A stretch of DNA of 64,000 nt from Enterococcus malodoratus ATCC 43197 (GCF_000407185.1 NZ_KE136483.1:496001-560000), one strand, 5' to 3'. Shown: positions 44,808 through 53,501, counted from the first letter of the stretch. Numbers and translations are program-made. The notes: generated from the letters alone by a model not told the origin.

Positions 44808-47483
44808 ATGTCGGAGGAGAAAAAACAACAACTGATAAAACCTTTTTACTCAGAAGAAACAGAACAGGTTTTAGCGGAAGTTCAAACGACGGAAGAAGGG
44901 CTGACATCTGCTGAGGCAGAAAAACGCCTAGGCGAGTTTGGTTTGAACGAATTAGAAGAGGGCGAAAAGAAAAGTATGCTCGCTCGCTTCTTGGAGCAGT
45001 TTAAAGATTTAATGATTATTGTCTTATTGTTTGCGGCAATCATCTCTGCTGTCGTCTCTCACGAAGTAGTGGATTCAATCATTATCTTAGCCGTTGTTAT
45101 CATTAATGCGGTGATGGGTGTGGTACAAGAATCTAAAGCGGAAGAAGCCATTGAAGCTTTACGTGAAATGTCGACACCAAATGCGAATGTTCTGCGTGAT
45201 GGTCATATCAGTTCTGTGAAATCAACGGATCTAGTTCCTGGTGATATCGTGATGCTGGAAGCAGGCGATGTCGTGCCGGCGGATTTACGTTTGATCGAAG
45301 TGGCTTCATTGAAGATCGAAGAAGCTGCGTTGACCGGTGAATCGGTACCAGTCGAAAAAGAACTGATCGTTATTGATGAAGGCGAAGTCGCTATTGGGGA
45401 TCGCGTCAATATGGCTTATTCAAATAGTAATGTGACTTACGGCCGAGGAAAAGGTGTTGTCGTTAATACGGGGATGACCACCGAAGTCGGAAAAATTGCC
45501 GGTATGCTGGCGCAAGCGGATGAAACTGAAACGCCGCTTAAAACGAATCTGAACCAATTGAGCAAATTCTTGACCTTTGCAATTATTATCATCGCTGTTG
45601 TGATGTTCTTCGTAGGGATTTTCTTCAATAATACTTCTTGGGTTGATATGTTATTGACGTCTATCTCATTAGCTGTTGCTGCGATTCCAGAAGGTTTGCC
45701 GGCGATCGTGACAATTATCTTGGCTTTAGGTACTCAGGTAATGGCAAAACGGAACTCTGTGATCCGCAAGCTGCCTGCTGTTGAAACATTAGGTTCGACA
45801 GACATTATCGCTTCTGATAAAACTGGGACTTTGACACTGAACCAAATGACCGTTGAAAAATTATATGTTGATAACAAACAATATGCCGCAAGCGGCGAAG
45901 TACCTGTCGACAGCATGGCGATGAAAGTTATGAACTATGCGAATGATACGAAATTTACGCAAGAGGGCGGCTTGATCGGTGATCCGACAGAAACAGCGTT
46001 GGTGCAATTTGGTTTAAACAATGCTTTCGACGTGCGTGAAAAAGTAGCAGAAGAACCTCGTGTAGGTGAACTGCCTTTCGACTCAGATCGTAAATTAATG
46101 AGTACCTTGCATGAAGAAAAAGATGGAAAAATCTTAGTCGCCGTGAAAGGTGCACCGGATGTTCTATTGAATCGTGCGTCACAAATTTTATTGAACGGTC
46201 AAGTTGTTCCAATGACCGAAAAAGAAAAACAAGACATTTTAGCTAACAACAAAGACATGGCGCAACAAGCGCTGCGTGTTCTTGGGATGGCCTATAAATA
46301 CGTAGATCAAGTGCCGGTTGAGTTAGAATCGGAAATGGTTGAAAATGATTTGATCTTTGCTGGTTTAGTCGGCATGATCGATCCAGAACGGGCGGAAGCT
46401 GCTGAAGCGGTACGTGTCGCTAAAGAAGCTGGTGTTCGTCCAATCATGATTACTGGTGACCATAAGGATACAGCTGAAGCAATTGCTGCTCGTTTAGGAA
46501 TCATTGAAAAAGGTGATGATGATTCTGTTTTAACCGGAGCACAATTAAATGAAATGTCCGATGATGAGTTCGCACAAAAAGTGGAACACTATTCTGTTTA
46601 TGCGCGGGTTTCTCCAGAACATAAAGTACGAATCGTAAAAGCATGGCAAAAAGAAGGTAAAGTAGTTGCCATGACCGGTGATGGTGTTAACGATGCGCCT
46701 GCATTGAAACAAGCGGATATCGGTATCGGTATGGGGATCACAGGGACGGAAGTTTCTAAAGGCGCTTCTGATATGGTTCTTGCTGATGACAACTTCGCGA
46801 CAATCGTTGTTGCGGTGGAAGAAGGACGTAAAGTCTTCTCAAATATCCAAAAAGCGGTTCAATATCTATTAGCAGCCAATTTGGGTGAAGTATTGACCCT
46901 GTTTATCGCGACACTACTTGGCTGGGATACATTGCTGCCAATTCACTTATTGTGGATCAACTTAGTAACGGATACGTTCCCAGCGATCGCGCTAGGGATG
47001 GAACCAGCAGAAAAAGATTTGATGCAGCATAAACCACGCGGCCGCAGCTCAAACTTATTCTCAGGCGGCGTCTTCTCAAGTATCATTTATCAAGGGATCT
47101 TAGAAGCTGCAACGGTCTTGTTCGTTTACTGGTCTGCGATTCAATGGCCAGTTCACACAAGCTACGGCGACATTCACTCAGACGCGTTGACGATGGCATT
47201 TGCGACATTAGGATTAATGCAGCTTTTCCATGCCTTCAACGTGAAATCTGTTCACCAATCATTATTTAAAGTTGGACCTTTCCGCAATAAGAGCTTCAAC
47301 TGGGCGATCTTACTGTCCTTTGCATTGATGATGATCATCATCATTGTACCGGGGCTAAATGATATCTTCCGAGTTGCTCATCTTGATTTATATCAATGGG
47401 GAATCGTGATCGGAGCGTCATTTGCGATCATTCCAATCGTTGAAATCGTAAAAGTTTTCCAACGAAGTGCACTAAAAAAATAA
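44808..47483 (+). CDS. Cation P-type ATPase (Ca2+/Mn2+ type), probable Mn exporter
   Basis: 891 residues with the P2-type plan: N-terminal cation-ATPase domain, LTGES in the actuator domain, the PEGL membrane motif, phosphorylation Asp337 in DKTGTLT, and the hinge TGDGVNDAPAL. The C-terminal helices have the cation-binding NLVTD segment. The start at 44808 has AAGGAGG; the frame is open upstream into the riboswitch but that is not coding. Sitting behind a manganese-type riboswitch makes Mn2+ efflux the best guess; Ca2+ transport is the alternative. Confidence 0.9.
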   Translation: MSEEKKQQLIKPFYSEETEQVLAEVQTTEEGLTSAEAEKRLGEFGLNELEEGEKKSMLARFLEQFKDLMIIVLLFAAIISAVVSHEVVDSIIILAVVIINAVMGVVQESKAEEAIEALREMSTPNANVLRDGHISSVKSTDLVPGDIVMLEAGDVVPADLRLIEVASLKIEEAALTGESVPVEKELIVIDEGEVAIGDRVNMAYSNSNVTYGRGKGVVVNTGMTTEVGKIAGMLAQADETETPLKTNLNQLSKFLTFAIIIIAVVMFFVGIFFNNTSWVDMLLTSISLAVAAIPEGLPAIVTIILALGTQVMAKRNSVIRKLPAVETLGSTDIIASDKTGTLTLNQMTVEKLYVDNKQYAASGEVPVDSMAMKVMNYANDTKFTQEGGLIGDPTETALVQFGLNNAFDVREKVAEEPRVGELPFDSDRKLMSTLHEEKDGKILVAVKGAPDVLLNRASQILLNGQVVPMTEKEKQDILANNKDMAQQALRVLGMAYKYVDQVPVELESEMVENDLIFAGLVGMIDPERAEAAEAVRVAKEAGVRPIMITGDHKDTAEAIAARLGIIEKGDDDSVLTGAQLNEMSDDEFAQKVEHYSVYARVSPEHKVRIVKAWQKEGKVVAMTGDGVNDAPALKQADIGIGMGITGTEVSKGASDMVLADDNFATIVVAVEEGRKVFSNIQKAVQYLLAANLGEVLTLFIATLLGWDTLLPIHLLWINLVTDTFPAIALGMEPAEKDLMQHKPRGRSSNLFSGGVFSSIIYQGILEAATVLFVYWSAIQWPVHTSYGDIHSDALTMAFATLGLMQLFHAFNVKSVHQSLFKVGPFRNKSFNWAILLSFALMMIIIIVPGLNDIFRVAHLDLYQWGIVIGASFAIIPIVEIVKVFQRSALKK

Positions 47484-47490
47484 AGAAATA

Positions 47491-47537
47491 AAAACTTCGC
47501 ATGCGATCAGCTGTTGATCGCCATGCGAAGTTTTTTT
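47491..47537. terminator. Bidirectional terminator
   Basis: Long stem AAACTTCGCATG / CATGCGAAGTTT with inner CGATCA/TGATCG, A and T runs on both flanks, between convergent genes. Confidence 0.88.
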
Positions 47538-48042
47538 ATTTGATTAAAGCATACATGCACATATCTTTTATTTCACCATTCTTCACCGCATTTTTACGCA
47601 ACGTCCCTTCTAATTGGAAGCCGCATTTTTCTAGTAGGCGACAAGAAGCTCGGTTGGTTGTAAAAGGTTCCGCAAAAATACGCATAATATCAGTCGCTTT
47701 AAAAACGTAGTCTGTCAGCTGCTTCACAGCGCTTGTCCCAAGGCCCTGTCCCCAGTAATCCTCAGCTAAATAGTAGCCCATTTCGGCCGTTTGGCGATGA
47801 ATATTCTCACAGCGAAAGGCCCCGATGCTGCCAATTACCTGATCCTTTTTGTTAACAATCGCAAAGGCGAATGTTTTTGTCGCATCGCTTTCCAGCATGC
47901 TGTTAATGAAGTCCTGCGCGTCCTTTTCTGTATACGGGTAGGAAAGGCCGTCACGCAGATTATCCTGAATTTTTTTATTACTCAGAATTTTCGCTAATTG
48001 CTCCGCATCTTCAGCACGCCATTTTCTGATAATCTTATCCAT
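47536..48042 (-). CDS. GNAT-family N-acetyltransferase (RimJ/RimL-like)
   Basis: 168 residues with the acetyl-CoA-binding segment EDYWGQGLGTSAV (motif A) and the family C-terminal NRASCRLLEKCGFQLEGTLR. This pattern is that of RimJ/RimL-type and spermidine acetyltransferase-like enzymes; the acceptor is unknown. The start at 48042 has a strong AGGAGGA site; an upstream in-frame ATG at 48075 has none. Single-gene unit. Confidence 0.88.
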   Translation of the reverse strand: MDKIIRKWRAEDAEQLAKILSNKKIQDNLRDGLSYPYTEKDAQDFINSMLESDATKTFAFAIVNKKDQVIGSIGAFRCENIHRQTAEMGYYLAEDYWGQGLGTSAVKQLTDYVFKATDIMRIFAEPFTTNRASCRLLEKCGFQLEGTLRKNAVKNGEIKDMCMYALIK

Positions 48043-48169
48043 AGTCGTTCCTCCTATAAAAGCTGTTACTTTCACCGTAACATCAAATAAATCAAAAATG
48101 AAGGAAAGTTTTAATATTTTCTGAGCAGCTTTGCATATTGGCGGAAAATCGGTAAAATGAAGGTATCAA

Positions 48170-48619
48170 ATGAAAGAAAGTAGGAATCGATCAATGCGAT
48201 CTAACACAGGTTTTTATGCGAGAGAAATAAATGAAATCGTCCAAAATACAGAAAAAATGGGTGAGCGTCTGCACCCAAGTTATGAAGAAATCCGTACGGC
48301 TTTAGATGAAAAGAAAATGGCCGACTTTGATCAAGAACATTTATCTGAAATTCATGAACTGTTCAAAGAGGGGACTCAATTTTACCAATTAAATCTGGAA
48401 AAAATCGGTATGTTAAAAGCACCGGCCAAAGTGATGGGAAATCACAAAAGCTTCCAGAAAGCTTATACTCAATATGTAGCCGGCTGCCAAGAAATGACGG
48501 ATAGTTTGTTGCCGGAAGTAAACGAAGAAGCCTTTAATGCTGCTGAAAAAAAACAAGACGCTGCAACGGATATCATTTATAAAACAATTCAAAAAATCAC
48601 TAATTTGTTATTGAAATAG
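48170..48619 (+). CDS. Small helical protein of unknown function
   Basis: 149 residues, strongly helical and charged, without signal peptide or membrane helix. Heptad-like stretches (about residues 55-80 and 120-148) suggest a helical bundle. I do not recognise a family. Two starts are possible: ATG 48170 (GAAGG ahead) and ATG 48194 (TAGGAA ahead). It is followed by about 650 bases without a long gene, containing a terminator and the repeat array. Confidence 0.6.
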   Translation: MKESRNRSMRSNTGFYAREINEIVQNTEKMGERLHPSYEEIRTALDEKKMADFDQEHLSEIHELFKEGTQFYQLNLEKIGMLKAPAKVMGNHKSFQKAYTQYVAGCQEMTDSLLPEVNEEAFNAAEKKQDAATDIIYKTIQKITNLLLK

Positions 48620-48765
48620 TAAACAAACCAAAATCCAAAGAGAACAAAGGTTTTCTAATTTTATTATAACGTTATTTTAAATACAAATGAAAAGGAATCG
48701 AGTATGATTAACTCATAACCAATAACGACCTTTTCTTTTTCATTGCATTTAGGTAATACTCCTTT

Positions 48766-48794
48766 AGCACCGATTTGCCGATCGGTGCTTTTTT
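48766..48794 (+). terminator. Rho-independent terminator
   Basis: Perfect 9-bp stem AGCACCGAT / ATCGGTGCT, 6-base loop, then T run. The stretch before it (48620-48765) includes ATGAAAAGG...CCTTTTCTTTTTCAT, another inverted pairing, so a short RNA could end here; I see no firm promoter for one. Confidence 0.8.
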
Positions 48795-49182
48795 GTGAGT
48801 TCTACTGCCAGCTTCAGCTGGCTAAGTAGAATCATATGCGTAACGAGAATAAATTCATTTTTCCGGTTTTCGGGGAAAATGATTTCCTTGTAAACGAGAT
48901 AGCTGTCAGTTCTGCTTTTCGCAGTTTATCAATTTTGATCCGTGATTATAAAGTTTAATGTTTATTGAGCATGGGCAGTTTAGCAGAATGATATGCGAAA
49001 TGACAATCAGACTCATTTTTCTATAAGAAAAATGAATCCTTTAGTAGGAAATAGCTGTGAGTTCTACTGCCAGCTTCAACGGGGCTAAGTAGAATCATAT
49101 GCGCAACGAGAATAAATTTTTTTCCGGTTTTTGGGGAAAATGATTTCCTTGTAAACGAGATAGCTGTCAGTTCTGCTTTTCG
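48795..49182. repeat. Three-unit structured intergenic repeat array
   Basis: Unit 1 (48795-48921) and unit 3 (49057-49182) are about 127 bases long and nearly identical. Between them a diverged unit (about 48909-49056) keeps the same order of elements. Each unit has an inverted repeat TTCTACT/AGTAGAA (TTCTGCT/AGCAGAA in the middle one), then ATATGCG, a second hairpin TCATTTTTC.../GAAAATGA, then CCTT...ATAGCTGT, which leads into the next unit. The array ends with an unpaired TTCTGCT, as if a fourth unit were cut off. No coding frame runs through it. Confidence 0.8.
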
Positions 49183-49227
49183 ATGCAAAGATAATCTGAG
49201 CTAAGGGAATTATATAGATCAACAAAA

Positions 49228-49262
49228 GAAGCGGCCGAATTTTAAATTCAGCCGCTTCTTTG
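49228..49262. terminator. Bidirectional terminator
   Basis: Stem GAAGCGGC-GAATTT / AAATTC-GCCGCTTC with a short loop; T run on the right, A-rich flank on the left. On the minus strand it closes the lactonase/53-residue protein unit. Confidence 0.8.
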
Positions 49263-49267
49263 TATTC

Positions 49268-49429
49268 CTAATTTTCGATATTTCGTACATAATTCTCAAA
49301 GTAATCGTTCAGATCTTTTTTGATTTTCTGATACTCTTCTTCGGTATATTCTTTTTCCTCTAGTCGACCTTTAAAATTTGGCAAATCCAAATCTTTTTTC
49401 AGGCGTTCGATGACTGCTTCTTTATCCAT
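49268..49429 (-). CDS. 53-residue charged protein of unknown function
   Basis: The frame starts MDKEAVIERLKKDLDLPNFK and ends NYVRNIEN. It is rich in Glu, Lys and Tyr and probably helical. The ATG has AAAGGAG six bases ahead, and a terminator follows the stop, so it looks like a real gene despite its size. It lies 38 bases after the lactonase gene on the same strand and is probably cotranscribed. I recognise no family. Confidence 0.7.
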   Translation of the reverse strand: MDKEAVIERLKKDLDLPNFKGRLEEKEYTEEEYQKIKKDLNDYFENYVRNIEN

Positions 49430-49467
49430 AGACATCTCCTTTCTGCTGCGACGTCAATGACAAACTT

Positions 49468-50487
49468 TTAGTTGAAAGAAACACAAACCGCTTCTGGTGC
49501 GAAAACATCTTTTTGGATCATCGTCAATAAGCCAGTCTCGCTATCACGACGATAAAGTGTTAAGTTGTCGCTGTTTTGGTTGGCGGCAACGACATAAGCA
49601 TCATCTGGACTCAAAGCGAAATCTCTTGGGAAGTCGCCTTCTGTTGCAATCGATTGGATCAAGTCAATGCTCAAGCCGTCTTCGTCAATAGAGAAGACAG
49701 CGATCGAGTTGTGGCCACGATTTGACGCATACAAGAAGCGACCATCAGCGGATACACGAATCGCTGCGCCGCCATTTTCACCGTCAAAATCTTTTGGCAA
49801 GGTAGAAATTTTTTGTTTTTGAGTAAAGCTGCCATCAGTCTCGTCATAGGTCAAGACGCTGACGCTGCTGTCTAATTCACCAAAAAGATAAGCGATTCTT
49901 TTCGTTGGATGAAAAACTAAATGACGAGGGCCAGTCCCTGGCTCTGCCACGTAGACAGCGACTTCTTCGACTTCGCCCGCTTCGGTCACATCATAAGTGT
50001 AAACCCGATCCGTTCCAAGATCGCAGACAACTAAGCGCTGATCTGGAGCAAGGTCTGTATAGTGTGTATGAGCCTTGTCTTGGTTTTTATGAGGTCCAGT
50101 CGGTTCTTTATGGAAAAGAGTAGCCACGGCCTCAAGAGAGCCGTCAGGTTGGATCTTATAGGTATTCAGTTCGCCTTTGTGATAGTTGGCGCCATAGACT
50201 AATTGACGCGGTTCATCGACAGCGACGTAACAAGGCGAAGCGCCTTCTTCTGTCACCGCATTCAAAAATTTATTTTGGGGATCGTAACTCGCCATTCCAC
50301 CCTGACCTTCGCGACTTGTTACTGAGTAAAGAAAATTTTCATTACTTTTTGCAAGATAGGTCGGACTGTTTTCTTTTGTTACCAACTCCAAATTGTTTAA
50401 CGTTTCAGTCGCAGTATCTAAATCAATTTGATAGATGCCTTCGCTGACGCGTCGTGTGTAGGTTCCTAAGATTATTTTGTGGATCAT
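49468..50487 (-). CDS. 6-phosphogluconolactonase-like beta-propeller lactonase
   Basis: 339 residues forming a seven-bladed propeller of the YkgB/Pgl (lactonase 10) family. Repeated blade motifs are visible, such as YASNRGHNSIAVFS and VVAANQNSDNLTLYRRD. Members hydrolyse 6-phosphogluconolactone in the pentose phosphate route. Catalytic-region pieces GPHKNQDKAHTHYT and DLGTDRVYTYD are present. The start at 50487 has AAGGAGG; a longer frame to 50523 has no ribosome site. No other pentose phosphate gene is in the window. Confidence 0.85.
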   Translation of the reverse strand: MIHKIILGTYTRRVSEGIYQIDLDTATETLNNLELVTKENSPTYLAKSNENFLYSVTSREGQGGMASYDPQNKFLNAVTEEGASPCYVAVDEPRQLVYGANYHKGELNTYKIQPDGSLEAVATLFHKEPTGPHKNQDKAHTHYTDLAPDQRLVVCDLGTDRVYTYDVTEAGEVEEVAVYVAEPGTGPRHLVFHPTKRIAYLFGELDSSVSVLTYDETDGSFTQKQKISTLPKDFDGENGGAAIRVSADGRFLYASNRGHNSIAVFSIDEDGLSIDLIQSIATEGDFPRDFALSPDDAYVVAANQNSDNLTLYRRDSETGLLTMIQKDVFAPEAVCVSFN

Positions 50488-50535
50488 GGAAAAACCTCCT
50501 TCATTATAAGTCCATTTTAGCAAGTTTATTCCCGC

Positions 50536-50563
50536 TTGGATAGCGCTAACTTTATGATATAAT
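50536..50563 (+). promoter_or_regulatory. Promoter of the GutA-like/AI-2E unit
   Basis: TTGGAT (50536-50541) and consensus TATAAT (50558-50563) are 16 bp apart, 30 bases before the start codon. Confidence 0.7.
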
Positions 50564-50593
50564 TGAAAAATAAACTAGAAAAGAGCGTGACAT

Positions 50594-50935
50594 ATGACAG
50601 TAACAGAAATTACTCAAATTGGAAAAAATGCGGTTAATGATGAAAACATTTTAGTCCTTTTTGGTCAAACTATTACACCAGATTTGTTGGATGTTTCGAT
50701 CGTTCAAAAAACGATCAGCGATGAGCCAATTGCAATAGAAGAGGGCGGAGAACTGATTTTTGGCGACCAAACCTATCAAATAAACGGTGTAGGACCATTG
50801 GCTAATCAAAATTTAAATGAGATCGGACATGCGACCATTTTCTTTCAAGAAGAAGTTGGCGTAATTCCAAATGCGATCTATGTCACCCCAGAGGTACTTC
50901 CAGATTTGGAAGTCGGGATGAAAATTACATTTTAA
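50594..50935 (+). CDS. Stand-alone PTS glucitol/sorbitol IIA-like protein, active His missing
   Basis: 113 residues fitting the GutA/SrlB family: N-terminal TEITQIGKNA, central DQTYQINGVGPLANQNLNEIGHATIFF and C-terminal PDLEVGMKITF line up with the E. coli enzyme. In E. coli the phosphorylated His sits in FIHCHGEL; here the aligned region reads SIVQKTISDEP, with no His. It is therefore probably not a phosphocarrier. No sorbitol permease or dehydrogenase lies nearby. It is 15 bases ahead of an AI-2E family gene and likely in one transcript. Confidence 0.8.
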   Translation: MTVTEITQIGKNAVNDENILVLFGQTITPDLLDVSIVQKTISDEPIAIEEGGELIFGDQTYQINGVGPLANQNLNEIGHATIFFQEEVGVIPNAIYVTPEVLPDLEVGMKITF

Positions 50936-50950
50936 TAGGAGCGTGAGTGA

Positions 50951-52114
50951 GTGGATAAAAAGAAATTAACGCAAAAAACGTCTTGGTTTTGGAAATGGTT
51001 TTTAAACAGCCAAGTCGTCGTGGCACTGATCATTGTATTATTGCTGCTGTTGATCGCGTTGGTCTTCACAAAAGTATCCTACCTTTTTGAACCAGTCGGG
51101 CAATTTTTTGCGATCGTTGGACTGCCGATAGTGATTGCGGGAATCCTCTACTATTTGATGAACCCGGTAGTCAATTTCTTAGAGAAAAAAGGTCTAAATC
51201 GTACGTTAGCGATTATTTTGCTGTTTATTGTAGTGGTAGCATTGATCATTTGGGGAATCGTGGTAATTATTCCACAGATTCGCGAACAAATCGGTTCGAT
51301 GATCAAAAGCTTGCCAGGCTATTTCGATACGATCAGTGATAAAGCGAGTGAAATCTTCAAAGATCCATCTTTCAAGCCGTTCCAGCAGCACATTGACAAC
51401 AGCTTGCAGAAGATATTAGAGTCCTTGACAGAGACGGCGCAAAACATCTCTCGAGTGACCTTGCAAGGATTGGGCAGTGTCGTTTCGACATTAGCGACAG
51501 TAGTGATTGCTTTGATCACAGCACCAATCATTCTATTCTTCCTATTGAAAGACGGCGATCAATTGGCGCCTTATATTCTTAAATTTTTACCAACTAGAAC
51601 GCGGAAACCTACGCTGCGGGTCATGACTGAAATGAACTCGCAACTGGCTTCATATATTCGCGGACAGTTGACGGTCGCTTTTGCGGTGGCGGTGATGTTC
51701 ATTATCGGATTTTCACTGGTGGGCATGAATTATGCGATCACATTGGGGATTTTAGCGGGCTTCTTGAACTTGATTCCTTATCTAGGATCATTTTTAGCGA
51801 TGGTACCGGTGGTTTTTATCGCCATTGTTACTGGTCCAATCATGCTGGTCAAAGTTATTATCGTCTTTGCGATTGAACAAACGATTGAAGGACGGATCGT
51901 TTCACCACTTGTTTTAGGAAACCAATTAGAAATTCACCCAGTAACGATTATGTTTGTCTTACTGACAGCCGGAAAGATTTTCGGTATCGCTGGCGTGATT
52001 TTGGGGATTCCGTTTTATGCGGTGGCGAAGGTTATCGCGATCCATGTATTTGAGTGGTATAAAAGAGTCTCAAGGTTTTATGAAGACGACGAAAAAAATC
52101 CTGTCGATGAATAA
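50951..52114 (+). CDS. AI-2E transporter family membrane protein
   Basis: 387 residues with about eight helices and the PF01594 pattern: paired N-terminal helices, an amphipathic central segment, then LGILAGFLNLIPYLGSFLAMVPV and EGRIVSPLVLGNQLEIHPV near the end. Members include autoinducer-2 exporters and Na+(Li+)/H+ antiporters; which applies is open. The start is GTG with AGGAG nine bases ahead. Its last codons form one arm of the terminator. Confidence 0.88.
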   Translation: MDKKKLTQKTSWFWKWFLNSQVVVALIIVLLLLLIALVFTKVSYLFEPVGQFFAIVGLPIVIAGILYYLMNPVVNFLEKKGLNRTLAIILLFIVVVALIIWGIVVIIPQIREQIGSMIKSLPGYFDTISDKASEIFKDPSFKPFQQHIDNSLQKILESLTETAQNISRVTLQGLGSVVSTLATVVIALITAPIILFFLLKDGDQLAPYILKFLPTRTRKPTLRVMTEMNSQLASYIRGQLTVAFAVAVMFIIGFSLVGMNYAITLGILAGFLNLIPYLGSFLAMVPVVFIAIVTGPIMLVKVIIVFAIEQTIEGRIVSPLVLGNQLEIHPVTIMFVLLTAGKIFGIAGVILGIPFYAVAKVIAIHVFEWYKRVSRFYEDDEKNPVDE

Positions 52115-52130
52115 TCGACAGGATTTTTTT
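52092..52130. terminator. Terminator overlapping the end of the AI-2E family gene
   Basis: Stem AAAAATCCTGTCGAT / ATCGACAGGATTTTT; the left arm is coding and the stop codon lies in the loop/right arm. T run on the right, A run on the left. Confidence 0.88.
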
Positions 52131-52166
52131 CCGCAATCTGATTTTTCGTTTGAAAAATCAAGACTC

Positions 52167-52787
52167 CTAAAACTGTGCAGCCAATGATTTGGCTTTTTCT
52201 TTTGCCGCAGCCATAATCTCAGGTGCTCTAGCTGGATCATAATCCGCACCTTCGATATAAATGGAATCAAAATCAGAGATACCAATAAAATTCAAAATTC
52301 CTTTGACATATTGTGCTGAGAAATCTTGACCGTTATATGTACCGCCACTTGATTGTATGTGGAGAGCCTTTTTATCAGTAATCAAACCGGTAGGACCTTC
52401 TGCGGTATACTTGAAGGTTTTACCTGCAACGTTGATTGTATCGAACCAAGCTTTTAATTTCGTTGGAACATTCAGGTTCCATAAAGCATTGGCGATAACG
52501 ATTTTTTCACTAGCTAAAAATTGATCGGTAAATTCATTGAAAACACGAACTTTTTCTTGTTGAACATTACTCAAATCAGTAAAATCAGCACCCTTTTGCA
52601 ACGACTTCCAAGCTAATAGAAGATCGCCGTCGATCTCAGGGATATCTGTATAATACAAATCTAACATGGTGAAAACATCTTCCGGGTGACTTGCTTGATG
52701 TGCTTCAATAAAAGTATCCAAGATAGTTACAGTTTGTGAGTCTTCTGCGGCTAACGGGTGAGCATTCACTACTAGAACATTTGCCAA
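52167..52787 (-). CDS. azoR: FMN-dependent NADH azoreductase
   Basis: A flavodoxin-fold quinone/azo reductase of 206 residues. FMN-binding parts are VVNAHPL near the start (phosphate loop), ALWNLNVPTKLKAWFDTI, and HIQSSGGTYNG. Such enzymes reduce quinones and azo dyes with NADH. The start is a TTG eight bases after AGGAG; the GTG three codons earlier overlaps the ribosome site, so it is excluded. It lies 98 bases after a rhodanese-like gene on the same strand. Confidence 0.9.
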   Translation of the reverse strand: MANVLVVNAHPLAAEDSQTVTILDTFIEAHQASHPEDVFTMLDLYYTDIPEIDGDLLLAWKSLQKGADFTDLSNVQQEKVRVFNEFTDQFLASEKIVIANALWNLNVPTKLKAWFDTINVAGKTFKYTAEGPTGLITDKKALHIQSSGGTYNGQDFSAQYVKGILNFIGISDFDSIYIEGADYDPARAPEIMAAAKEKAKSLAAQF

Positions 52788-52885
52788 AACTAACACTCCT
52801 TAAATTTAGTTACAGACGAATCGTACACAATATAGTTAAAACAAACAATTTATCTGCTCAAAACAATCAATAAAAACAATTTTCA

Positions 52886-53194
52886 TTAACTAGCAAGGTA
52901 TTGCTTATACGCAGAAGTACCGCCAATGACATTGACCACTTGGAAGCCTTCGTTTCGTAAAAATTGCGCCATCGTTTTCGAACGACCACCGAATTGAGTA
53001 AATAGGTAATACGTTTTACCTCTGTCAAGTTGGCCTAAACGATTTGGCAATTGAGTTAGTGGGATATGGGTTACGTTCGATCCTTCTGATAAGTCAAAAG
53101 AATCAACAAATTCAGGGTCTCTCAAATCTAAAACATCCACGGGTTCTTTCGCAGCAAGCATCATAAATTCTTTCGTTGTAACTGAATAATTCAT
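52886..53194 (-). CDS. Rhodanese-like domain protein lacking the catalytic Cys
   Basis: A 102-residue single rhodanese domain with the CH2A-type start VDVLDLRDPEF and the active-site loop. Where sulfurtransferases have C-x-x-G-x-R-S, this protein has YLFTQFGGRSKT: the Cys position is Thr, while the GGRS turn is kept. The protein is therefore probably a sulfur-independent binding or regulatory module. The ribosome site is weak. It is immediately upstream of the azoreductase gene. Confidence 0.85.
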   Translation of the reverse strand: MNYSVTTKEFMMLAAKEPVDVLDLRDPEFVDSFDLSEGSNVTHIPLTQLPNRLGQLDRGKTYYLFTQFGGRSKTMAQFLRNEGFQVVNVIGGTSAYKQYLAS

Positions 53195-53501
53195 CTTTTT
53201 TCAACAGCCTTTTCTTTCTTAAGATTGATTCCAACTTTAATCTATTTATTGTCTGATTACAAGTGTTATCATAGATATTTTAAAGCATTTTGATGAAAAG
53301 TAAAGAAATCATTCAAAAAATTTTCAAATAAGGAAATTATTGATGATCTTTTTACTTGTAATGCGACGAAAATATCTATTTTTGTTAATTAAGTAATCAT
53401 TGTTGAATGAGCTGGTTTCAAAGTTGTTCAATAATAAAAGGATATTGCTTGCGCGAATCAATAGGCATCGTTAAAATAGTAGTGACGGAGGGAAGAGAAT
53501 A
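53195..53501 (+). promoter_or_regulatory. Intergenic region with promoter for the VOC gene
   Basis: TTGCGC (53449-53454) and TAAAAT (53472-53477) are 17 bp apart and 25 bases before the start codon of the VOC gene. The remainder is AT-rich; I see no gene or repeat. Confidence 0.55.

Noticed and set aside
48795-49182. CRISPR array
   Set aside because: Units are about 127 bases with internal hairpins and only three copies; there are no short repeats with unique spacers and no cas genes.
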